Assembly (NCBI GenBank): GCA_956465555.1
Contig: OY101131.1
Span: forward strand, 932,349 to 996,348
Origin: Nitzschia sp. pyKryTriq1
Lineage: Eukaryota; Bacillariophyta; Bacillariophyceae; Bacillariales; Bacillariaceae
Length of the DNA: 64,000 bases
Direction: 5' to 3'
The notes beneath the pieces are model-generated. The model ran no database searches and was not told where the DNA came from. It worked only from the letters and a program-made list of their open reading frames with translations. Positions 56,431 to 64,000 of the stretch are shown here, piece after piece (position 1 is the first letter of the stretch; each line of letters starts with the position of its first letter). The translations under genes were made by a program, and so were the position numbers.

Positions 56431-59220
56431 ATGGCCCCTCCCGGCGATCTTGGGGATATGTCGACTGTTTCGGCTGCCAAGGATCGTGGGTACTGGGAAA
56501 AAGAAATCATCGCCCAGGTCATGGCGTCTGGCATGAAAATAGAGGCCAGCACCACCAAGCGAATGGCGTGTATCCCTTTCACTTTCAACCAAAAGCTGAG
56601 CGAGAGGGATAAACGCACTGATGTGCCTGTGACCGGAGCGAAGACTCTCTTTATCAAAAAAATGACCATGAGCGACAGAGATGCATTCTCTGTTTGCTAT
56701 CGAAATGGTAATGGCAATTGTACTCTTGGTCTCACAACAGAGCATGGTGCTCCAGAGTGGGAGCTGGTGCTTGATCAACCTGCCGATATGGTATGGTACG
56801 AGGCGCAAATGGATGAAGACCGCGTCCGACGGGAGGATGATGATAGTATCGGCTCCGATGATAGTATCGGCACCCATGATAGTGCTATTGTCAAAGAGCA
56901 ACTAGAGCGGAGACTCAAACGATGCTTCAAGATGCTAAATGTGGAAGATCAGTCTTACAAAGATCCGACTGAAGAATTTTTGGACCAACTCATTGCGGTG
57001 GGCATCGTCCCGCTTACAATGCAGCAGCGTACTGCTGATTGGTTCATGTTACGCCAGTTTTCGCTTACGTCCAGCACCATCGATCGAATTGTCACAGAAC
57101 TTGAGGGCTCCGATTGGGCAACCAATATGTTGGCTGGAATCATGGGCAACCAGGGGGCAGAAGACGAAGAAGAGGATGACACGAGTGATGAAGACGAGGG
57201 AGAGGACGATACAAACTATGATCTCGTCAGACCACCGCTTCGTGTTTTGTTGTCTTCGCTGAATGCGTTCGAAGCTTTCAGAAGACGTTTTGATGACGAT
57301 GAGGTCATCCCTATTGACTATGTCCGAGCAACGCTAACGCAGCTGGGTCAGCCGCTGTCCAAGGCCAGGGACCCAGACTTGAGCGACAAGAATCAACTCC
57401 GAGACTGGACACGTTGCGCCCCTGCATTTCGAGCGCACTATTTCAAGTCCAAGGACAGTCTCAAGAATATTGCAGAGAGTCTTGACATTGATACTACCAG
57501 AAATGATAGGGAAATGAACAAAACTCAGCTCCGAAAAGCGATAAATGAGTATATGCTTGCGTTCCCGAATGAAGAAATTGAAGTCGTCGAGGAAGCCGAG
57601 GATGAGCAGGGACCTTCAAAGCGACAAAAAGTGTTCCAACGGATCTTCGAGTCTTCTTTTCTGCGTCCATTGCAGGGCAAAGCAAAGAAATGGACAAGAC
57701 GGGGCCATGAGTTGGAGGAGCTAATTATATGCGAATGCATGAAGGAACAAGATAATCCGGCTATTCTCGGCCGGGGAATGCCCAGGGTGCTCCAAGTGTG
57801 TGCTGCCGGTCTCGTTCACAAGGCCAATAAGTCGTATGTAAAAGATTCCATCGACTTTCTGGGGATTGGAACCTGCGCCGGAAATGAATCTCTGCTGGGC
57901 GTAGAGGTGAAGGGCAGAGTAACACACAAGACCAGTGCGGAAGAGCGCAACCATTTCATCGCCGTCAAAACTCGGCTTCAAGCCAGAGGACGGACTGATC
58001 GAGAGCGTCAGCGGAAATATTTTTTGATTGACGCCGATAGCGACGACTTTACGTTTTTTGTGCGGAAGAAGAGCGAGCTGGTGCAGCTCATGCACCACGC
58101 ATGCTGTTACGAACTTAACCATCTTCTTCTGCTAGTCGGTGACGAACGTGGTGACATAATCTTTGGTGTCTACGTCAACGTGCCCGCGAATCTGCGGGAA
58201 AGGTACCAAGCCAAGATGGATGAAATCTATGATGAATTTCTCTCGTTTGCCTACGAGGATGAGATTGCGGACGAAAGGATGGAGGAGCTAAAGAGCGTCC
58301 TACCTTTCGTCAAGGTCAACGGGGATAGCCTTGACGAGCACAGTTTCTCGATGACTCTGGCATTGTACAAAGACATTTGCAAAATGTCTTTCCCACTGCC
58401 GAAAATAGTGAGAATCATTCCACTGGTCTTTGCAGTGTGGAATTCGATCAAGGGGGGCTCTGATTCCATCACCAAGATGATGTGGCATTGTAAGTGTTCC
58501 ACTCCCAACACAGACAATCAGTCCCACGCTGTGGCACGCCAACTTATGCTGTGTTCGGTACAGCTACATAAATGCTTGCAGCTTGCCACCGCAAAGCCAG
58601 ATCTCAATTTCTATTCGTCTCTGAGGGGCTACAGAAATGCTGCCACGCAGCGATTTTCATACCAGACGACACTGACGTCCCTTGTCAGCCAAGCTACTCG
58701 GTTGTACCTTCCAAGGGTGGGACAAAGTGTGACGACGACACGTAGTAATCGAAACGGAATGGCAACACCTCCGCGAGTAACACGACGAACAGCCGATATC
58801 ACTAGGGTCATGATGGGCCAAATTGAGACGGGGAAGACTCCGAAGCGAAACTTGGTGAAGAAACTCAAGCAGCTCCAAGACCAACGCAAAGCAGGTGTAC
58901 GGTTGTCCCCAGAGGATGAACTATTCGTTCAGCGTACTGAGTCCTGCACTGGCCATCTTGTCCGGCGCCCCGATCGCCAAAGATGTACTTTCTGCACAGC
59001 CCGGACCCCATGGTACTGTCTCCGTTGCAAGCGGAGTTTGTGTGCTGAAGTTTCTTCACAGGCACGCTTGGTTGAAGGCTTCAACGAACGTATTGAGTAT
59101 ACTGTTGCTCTTCGACTTGGCAAGACAGAGACGATCTCTTGTGCGAACTCGTGTTTCCACGAAACACACAAAGACGCAATGGTGTCGTCTCTACAAGAAT
59201 TCGTCGAAAGATATAGATAA
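56431..59220 (+). CDS. YqaJ-like PD-(D/E)XK nuclease protein with C-terminal Cys-rich finger
   Basis: The protein has 929 residues, one exon, ATG at 56431. It lacks the homopolymer runs found in most neighbouring genes, a sign of different origin. The segment RTADWFMLRQFSLTSSTIDRIV (about 201-222) resembles the R-x2-W-x3-R...SxS opening of YqaJ/lambda-exonuclease-type recombinases. GHELEELI near residue 419, a D at 472 or 475 (KDSIDFLG) and E492-V-K494 (LGVEVKGRV) fit the PD-(D/E)XK metal-binding catalytic core. The C-terminus has C839/H842, C852-x2-C855, C863-x2-C866 and C871, like the C-terminal zinc finger of piggyBac transposases (C-x2-C pairs). I see no DDE/DDD transposase triad. Acidic runs lie at about 135-150 and 243-260. 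Because it sits between inverted repeats, it likely mobilises or processes the element. Confidence 0.65.
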   Translation: MAPPGDLGDMSTVSAAKDRGYWEKEIIAQVMASGMKIEASTTKRMACIPFTFNQKLSERDKRTDVPVTGAKTLFIKKMTMSDRDAFSVCYRNGNGNCTLGLTTEHGAPEWELVLDQPADMVWYEAQMDEDRVRREDDDSIGSDDSIGTHDSAIVKEQLERRLKRCFKMLNVEDQSYKDPTEEFLDQLIAVGIVPLTMQQRTADWFMLRQFSLTSSTIDRIVTELEGSDWATNMLAGIMGNQGAEDEEEDDTSDEDEGEDDTNYDLVRPPLRVLLSSLNAFEAFRRRFDDDEVIPIDYVRATLTQLGQPLSKARDPDLSDKNQLRDWTRCAPAFRAHYFKSKDSLKNIAESLDIDTTRNDREMNKTQLRKAINEYMLAFPNEEIEVVEEAEDEQGPSKRQKVFQRIFESSFLRPLQGKAKKWTRRGHELEELIICECMKEQDNPAILGRGMPRVLQVCAAGLVHKANKSYVKDSIDFLGIGTCAGNESLLGVEVKGRVTHKTSAEERNHFIAVKTRLQARGRTDRERQRKYFLIDADSDDFTFFVRKKSELVQLMHHACCYELNHLLLLVGDERGDIIFGVYVNVPANLRERYQAKMDEIYDEFLSFAYEDEIADERMEELKSVLPFVKVNGDSLDEHSFSMTLALYKDICKMSFPLPKIVRIIPLVFAVWNSIKGGSDSITKMMWHCKCSTPNTDNQSHAVARQLMLCSVQLHKCLQLATAKPDLNFYSSLRGYRNAATQRFSYQTTLTSLVSQATRLYLPRVGQSVTTTRSNRNGMATPPRVTRRTADITRVMMGQIETGKTPKRNLVKKLKQLQDQRKAGVRLSPEDELFVQRTESCTGHLVRRPDRQRCTFCTARTPWYCLRCKRSLCAEVSSQARLVEGFNERIEYTVALRLGKTETISCANSCFHETHKDAMVSSLQEFVERYR

Positions 59221-59360
59221 ATATTGCTCTTATTAGTTTGAAAAATACGTAGACAATCTTCTTCTATCATCATGAGTAGTTCATCAGTCGTCAATCGTCA
59301 TGGTCGACATTATTATTTGTACATACCGGTGATGAGGGAGTAAAGTTTCTGACTTCGCGT

Positions 59361-59461
59361 AGCCTCTGGTACTTGCCCTACGAAGCCATTTTAAAGTGCC
59401 TCGGGAGGCATTTAAAGCTCTTTCAGTACCTCGGCTGGCACATCAATCTCACTATGGATAT
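59361..59461. repeat. Right inverted terminal segment with hairpin
   Basis: Reverse complement shares CCCGAGGCACTTT, GGCTTCGTAG and AGTACCAGA with the left segment. Confidence 0.7.
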
Positions 59462-59620
59462 GCCGAGTTTGTGTGGTCTCCCCCTCCCAACTCTTCCCAA
59501 CTCTTCCCAACTTTCGATGATGAATTCTTCATCCATAGTCGTCGCCCCTCCCAACTCTTCCCAACTCGTCCCAACTTTTCATCACCAATTCTTCATCCTT
59601 ATAGTACACACTATCTAGCG
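59462..59620. repeat. Two tandem copies of a CCCCTCCCAACTCTTCCCAAC module
   Basis: About 65-bp units near 59481-59545 and 59546-59602, each with CCCAACTC repeats and a GAATTCTTCATCC or CAATTCTTCATCC end, adjacent to the element. Confidence 0.75.
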
Positions 59621-59790
59621 CGCACTGGCGCGTCTTCTCGCCGGGCAAGAAAAATAATCCCATTGTCGCCGGCCTATTTCGATCGCTCGTTCGCGTAACC
59701 GCATGCATGTACTGTAGCCTAGCGCGCACTGGCGCTTCTTCTCGCTATGCCGGTTGCGCATGAAAAATAATCCCATGGTCATCGGCCTTT
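59615..59790. repeat. Direct repeat, period about 104 bp
   Basis: CTAGCGCGCACTGGCGC...TCTTCTCGC...GAAAAATAATCCCAT...CGGCC appears at about 59615-59680 and again at about 59719-59790. Confidence 0.8.
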
Positions 59791-60856
59791 GTTCGTGTAA
59801 ATGAAACAAAAATGGGGAGGCGCGCGCAGAAGCGGCAACAACAACAACAACACAACACACAACACAACACATGCTGCGCCGACGATGGCGATCGCGGCCT
59901 TTGCAAAGACATCGTTATCGTCATCATCATCGCCTACTGTACCATCTTACCCGTACAACAAACACATACATGTTGCCGAGAATGAACCTTTTGTTGGAAA
60001 CGCGAAATCTCCGTCCTCCGGTACAAGTAGCTAATTATTCTCCCGACCCGGTACAGTACTGTACTATCGACGATTGCGGAACCATGGTTGTATGGACAAC
60101 AAAGCAATGTGTTGGAAGAAGATGATCCAACATGTCGGCGCTGAATTATTTATGATGGCATTGCAGCGCTGTATTATTTATCATTGTGTTTCGCCTTTCC
60201 GCCCTCGTATTCATCATCATCATCATCGTCAACCGATGCAACTGGCAGCCTTCCTGTTAGATTTATTCCTACACGATTCGGTAAATCAATAAACGCTGAT
60301 GGAAGAGACGAGCGCCCGCCAGGATTATTGGAACGAGCTTCCACCGATGAGAGATGAGAGTGCAGTATGCCTCTCCTTTATCACGCAGAGTGAGGAGGAG
60401 GAGTCTTGTCCGCATCCTTGCTGCGCGTTGCACTTTCAGAGTACCGGTATGCTCTCATGAGCAGCGACGCGGAACTTCTCCTCTCTCGAGGACGAAGAGA
60501 GAGCGGCCGATGTATGTAGCGGTGCGAAAAAGACGTCCACTGCTACCGCTCTACAGTACGAGGAACCGACATTCTGATTTTCATCAATTCAAGTTGTTCT
60601 GAGTTCACCAAGGCTCGTATCGAAGAGACGGGGAAGACCAATGTTTCTCTGCTGAGTCGCATGGGCAAGACGGTGGCTATGTTAGGGGATGTCGGAGGAT
60701 TTGGTGGGCCCGTTCAACGTCATGGTCAACATGCAAGAGGATGTCTCGTATGTTTTGGAAGACGAGAAAGAGCGCTGACGTTGAGTAGTACTCGTGCGTG
60801 TGGTTGTGTTATTGGGAGACTTGCGAGAAGTCATCAACGATAGTAAAGGGATTAGT
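59791..60856. other. Subtelomeric DNA without intact gene
   Basis: Short frames only. A 27-codon stretch at 60695-60778, in a different frame from the sequence just before it, reads EDLVGPFNVMVNMQEDVSY and could be a relic (see next entry). A TACCGGTA occurs at 60442-60449. Confidence 0.5.
60604..60778 (+). pseudogene. Possible frame-shifted relic resembling carboxymuconolactone-decarboxylase-type protein
   Basis: The first frame reads ARIEETGKTNVSLLSRMGKT; after a shift of frame near 60690 it continues as LVGPFNVMVNMQEDVSYVLE then a stop. The GPFN phrase followed by a helix recalls the AhpD/CMD fold. Similarity is short, so this is weak. Confidence 0.2.
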
Positions 60857-61012
60857 AGATTCAAACGAGTACACGTATTACTACTCTATACAGCTGGCTG
60901 GTAGTGTAGTACGTTTCTACTACTACTAGTAATACTACAAAAGCTATGAGTACTCTACTCTAGTAGAGCTTGCACGAGTCGTCGCCGAGTACTCTACTCT
61001 AGTAGCACTACA
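60857..61012. repeat. Subtelomeric direct repeat, copy 1 (156 bp)
   Basis: Identical by eye to 61576-61731, offset 719 bp. Begins AGATTCAAACGAGTACACG and ends GTAGCACTACA. Confidence 0.9.
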
Positions 61013-61575
61013 AGAGTAATACGAGTATGAGTTGCAGTACAACAGTAGATTAGACTACTATATACGATAAAGTCAAAGCAGTACGAGTAGCAAATGCAGT
61101 ACGAGTAGCTCAAGAGCAGCGCGAGTTCTAGCTAGCATTAGTATTACGAGTAGAAGTAGTAGTACGAGTGATAGTAGTACTAGGAGTAGCAGCAGTAGTG
61201 GTACGAGTAGCAGTAGTAGTACGAGTAGCAGTAGTAGTACGAGTAGCAGTAGTAGTACGAGTAGCAGTAGTAGTACGAGTAGCAGTAGTAGTACTCAGTA
61301 GTAGTACGAGTAGAAGTAGTAGTACGAGTAGAAGTAGTAGTACTAGTAGCAGTTGTAGAAGTCAGTAGTAGTACGAGTAGAAGTAGTAGTACAAGTAGCA
61401 GTACTAGTACTCAGTAGTAGTACGAGTAGAAGTAGTGGTCGATACATTTGAGCAGTCTCCTAGTTAACAACTTCTACCTAGGAGTAGCAGCAACAGTACA
61501 AGTACTATTAGTAGGAGAACGAGTAGCAGTACGGGCAACAGTACGAGTAGCAGTAGCTGTACGAGTAGAAGTAGC
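61013..61575. repeat. GTACGAGTAGCAGTAGTA-type degenerate satellite
   Basis: Region between the two 156-bp copies. 18-bp units at about 61195-61300 and related GTA/CGA/GCA trinucleotide variants throughout. Confidence 0.8.
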
Positions 61576-61731
61576 AGATTCAAACGAGTACACGTATTAC
61601 TACTCTATACAGCTGGCTGGTAGTGTAGTACGTTTCTACTACTACTAGTAATACTACAAAAGCTATGAGTACTCTACTCTAGTAGAGCTTGCACGAGTCG
61701 TCGCCGAGTACTCTACTCTAGTAGCACTACA
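61576..61731. repeat. Subtelomeric direct repeat, copy 2 (156 bp)
   Basis: Same sequence as 60857-61012. Confidence 0.9.
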
Positions 61732-61737
61732 TGGGAA

Positions 61738-61862
61738 GAAGTTGAGATTTGTGAGCAGAAGTTGAGATTTGTGAGCAGAAGTTGAGAATTGTGAGCAGAA
61801 GTTGAGAATTGTGAGCAGAAGTTGAGATTTGTGAGCAGAAGTTGAAAATTGTGAGCAGAAGT
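61738..61862. repeat. 20-bp minisatellite, six units
   Basis: Unit GAAGTTGAGATTTGTGAGCA with T/A variants at two positions. Confidence 0.92.
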
Positions 61863-63117
61863 TAGTGTCTACGAGGTGTCCTTGTTCTCAAGGTTCTCGA
61901 ATATTTCGTGGAGGCTACCTTTCGCGGATACTACCTGGTACTAGAATCTTTCACTGATGATCCTAATGTATTTGCCGAAAAATCGACCACGCGGAGCATA
62001 AATAACTACGTACATGTATAAAAAGTATCTAAAACACGCGGTCCTCAGTAGCCTTTACGTTAAAAGTGTACCAGCAGGCTGGCTCGCCCCTCCTCCACTT
62101 GGTATTTTGGGCTTCATTTGGTCTCCCGTGTTATTTCACCGCGGTGACTGTTTTGTTTCCGTGTAGTCGTAGTTGTTGATGTGGACATCATCATTCAGTA
62201 ATCGTCCGAGACCTGCATGTTGTTGATTGTTGTGAGATGAGAGACGAAGCAAACAACAGTCGTGTTGGCAGCAAGAAAGGTCTTGGTTCTTGGTACGACC
62301 ACTGACGTACATGTACCAGGTACTGCTGCTGTACAACTACCTGTACCAGGTACGGTAGTAGTACTTGTGTTGTCGTTTTATTTGACATCTTCATACTGGT
62401 TCGTCTGGGTGTTGGTCATCTTGTTCGTCTTGGTGTTGGTTTCCAACTGTTGGTTTCCAACAAATATGGGGTTGGGTAATTGGAAGTCGGAAGTCGGAAA
62501 TTGGAAAAAGGAAACATGGAAAAATGGGAATAGGAACATGGGCAAGTGGAATTAGGAACAAGGGCAAGTGGGATTAGGAACAAGGGTAAGTAGGATTAGT
62601 GAGTTAGCAACAAGGTATAGTAGTAGTAGCAGTAGCAGTGGTAGTCGTATGGTAGTAGTAGTATTGTGGTAGTTGTATTATTATAGTGACAGTGGTATCA
62701 GTAGTAGTAGTCATAATGTATTTCAACAGGGAGGTCAGAGGTTTGAGAAGCGATATATTTTGCATTTTGCTTTTTTCATGGAAGTAGTAGTATTGTAGTA
62801 GTAGTATTATTATAGTGACAGTGGTATCAGTAGTAGTAGTCGTAATGTATTTCAACAGGTGAAAACATGAGGAGGTCTAAGTCTCGTAGCGTGCACTAGC
62901 TTGGGTGCGGAGGCGGCATGCATGCATGAGAATGCATCCAGCATCGAAGAACAAAAAACAGAAGCCGAAGAACAGTCCGATTCGAAAGAATAACGGTCGT
63001 AAAACGGTTGTGTATGATTTTTATATATTTATCATGGCCGGCAAAATTTTACATATGTTCATACATTTGGATTGAACTTATATATATTACCTACGAACAT
63101 AAGTAAATATCAGAATG
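61863..63117. repeat. Subtelomeric region with duplicated segments, no gene
   Basis: Holds a two-copy direct repeat of about 80 bp, offset 129 bp (about 62655-62735 and 62784-62864, containing TTATAGTGACAGTGGTATCA and GTATTTCAACAGG), AGTCGGAAGTCGGAAATTGG variants at about 62480-62505, and GGAACAAGGGCAAGTGG(G/A)ATTA repeats at about 62535-62600. Confidence 0.75.
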
Positions 63118-63198
63118 CAAGTCTGTGTGTGTGTCTGTGTGTGTGTCTGTGTGTGTGTCTGTGTGTGTGTCTGTGTGTGTGTCTGTGTGTGTGTCTGT
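63118..63198. repeat. Telomere-proximal 12-bp GTGTCTGTGTGT minisatellite
   Basis: Six units of TGTCTGTGTGTG run directly into the telomeric array. Confidence 0.92.
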
Positions 63199-64000
63199 TG
63201 GGGTTGGGGTTGGGGTTGGGGTTGGGGTTGGGGTTGGGGTTGGGGTTGGGGTTGGGGTTGGGGTTGGGGTTGGGGTTGGGGTTGGGGTTGGGGTTGGGGT
63301 TGGGGTTGGGGTTGGGGTTGGGGTTGGGGTTGGGGTTGGGGTTGGGGTTGGGGTTGGGGTTGGGGTTGGGGTTGGGGTTGGGGTTGGGGTTGGGGTTGGG
63401 GTTGGGGTTGGGGTTGGGGTTGGGGTTGGGGTTGGGGTTGGGGTTGGGGTTGGGGTTGGGGTTGGGGTTGGGGTTGGGGTTGGGGTTGGGGTTGGGGTTG
63501 GGGTTGGGGTTGGGGTTGGGGTTGGGGTTGGGGTTGGGGTTGGGGTTGGGGTTGGGGTTGGGGTTGGGGTTGGGGTTGGGGTTGGGGTTGGGGTTGGGGT
63601 TGGGGTTGGGGTTGGGGTTGGGGTTGGGGTTGGGGTTGGGGTTGGGGTTGGGGTTGGGGTTGGGGTTGGGGTTGGGGTTGGGGTTGGGGTTGGGGTTGGG
63701 GTTGGGGTTGGGGTTGGGGTTGGGGTTGGGGTTGGGGTTGGGGTTGGGGTTGGGGTTGGGGTTGGGGTTGGGGTTGGGGTTGGGGTTGGGGTTGGGGTTG
63801 GGGTTGGGGTTGGGGTTGGGGTTGGGGTTGGGGTTGGGGTTGGGGTTGGGGTTGGGGTTGGGGTTGGGGTTGGGGTTGGGGTTGGGGTTGGGGGGGTTGG
63901 GGTTGGGGTTGGGTGGGTTGGGGTTGGGGTTGGGGTTGGGGTTGGGGTTTGGGGTTGGGGTTGGGGTTGGGGTTGGGGTTGGGGTTGGGGTTGGGTTGGG
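63199..64000. repeat. Telomere: TTGGGG hexamer array
   Basis: About 800 bp of almost perfect TTGGGG units, G-rich strand 5'-3' toward the window end. Irregular units occur only in the last 110 bp: a G-tract of six at 63891, TTGGGTGGG near 63911, GTTTGGGG near 63949, and TTGGG at the very end. Confidence 0.95.

Larger units (their letters stand above)
56028..59461 (+). mobile_element. Candidate DNA transposon with inverted terminal segments and internal hairpins
   Basis: Left segment 56028-56125 and right segment 59361-59461 are imperfect inverted copies. Shared blocks read inward from each end: TCCGAATATCCATA (right copy TCGGCATATCCATA), CCCGAGGCACTTT, GGCTTCGTAG, AGTACCAGA and CTAC. The spacing of the outermost block differs by about 10 bp. 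Each end contains a hairpin: AAAGTGCC-ACCCGA-GGCACTTT at 56069-56090, and the slightly imperfect TTTAAAGTGCC-TCGG-GAGGCATTTAAAG at 59390-59417. Between the ends lies one intronless gene. No clear target-site duplication was found and the precise outer ends are unresolved. Confidence 0.6.

Noticed and set aside
56028-59461. Retrotransposon or integrated virus
   Set aside because: No reverse transcriptase, gag, integrase or capsid motifs; ends are inverted, not direct long repeats.
63118-63198. CRISPR-like array of 12-bp units
   Set aside because: No spacers; simple minisatellite in a eukaryotic subtelomere.

Overview
The window is the end of a nuclear chromosome from a photosynthetic stramenopile, most probably a diatom. 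The evidence is an aureochrome (bZIP plus LOV photoreceptor, known only from photosynthetic stramenopiles), a protein with a bipartite plastid presequence (signal peptide ending AQA then FS), a triose-phosphate-type plastid translocator, short GT-AG introns of about 90 to 240 nt, and proteins full of Ser, Thr, Gln, Asn and Asp runs encoded by trinucleotide repeats. The right end, from about 63199 to 64000, is a telomere made of TTGGGG units with the G-rich strand running outward.

Layout from left to right: 2OG-Fe(II) oxygenase (212-1900,+); three-exon secreted/anchored surface protein (3511-5272,+); GT34-type glycosyltransferase (6049-7778,-); unknown low-complexity protein (8973-10385,-); FG nucleoporin with a Ran-binding domain, Nup50/Nup2-like (11811-13523,-); ankyrin-repeat protein (14718-16115,-); plastid-type phosphate/sugar translocator (17383-18681,+); aureochrome (19882-21146,-); giant PDI-like thioredoxin-fold protein (22300-26067,+); diatom-type Cys/His-domain protein (26817-28199,-); SGNH-like membrane protein (29287-31617,+); condensin CAP-G subunit (32957-36255,+); GDS-motif membrane protein (36890-38104,+); plastid-targeted membrane protein (38653-39762,-); AMBRA1-like WD40 protein (40734-43839,+); two-pore-domain cation channel (44628-47147,-); glycosyltransferase-like type II membrane protein (48193-49449,+); cobalamin-independent methionine synthase MetE (50169-52512,+); possible small protein (52711-52929,-); secreted GH5-CBM6 glycoside hydrolase (53604-55610,-); and a nuclease-encoding mobile-element candidate (56028-59461). 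From there to the telomere I see no convincing intact gene, only subtelomeric repeats.

Nine genes had to be assembled across introns. In each case the joined exons restore one open frame with a recognisable family sequence or signal peptide over the junction, and the total length is a multiple of three. Many genes are arranged as divergent pairs.

Two features deserve most attention. The first is the 56028-59461 segment. It carries a single intronless gene with YqaJ-like PD-(D/E)XK nuclease motifs plus a C-terminal Cys-rich finger, bounded by imperfect inverted repeats that each contain a perfect or near-perfect hairpin. It looks like a DNA transposon of a type I cannot place. The second is the TTGGGG telomere, which differs from the TTAGGG expected in stramenopiles. 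A third signal is the palindrome TACCGGTA, hand-counted at 24 sites, nearly all outside coding sequence and often within 300 bp upstream of start codons.
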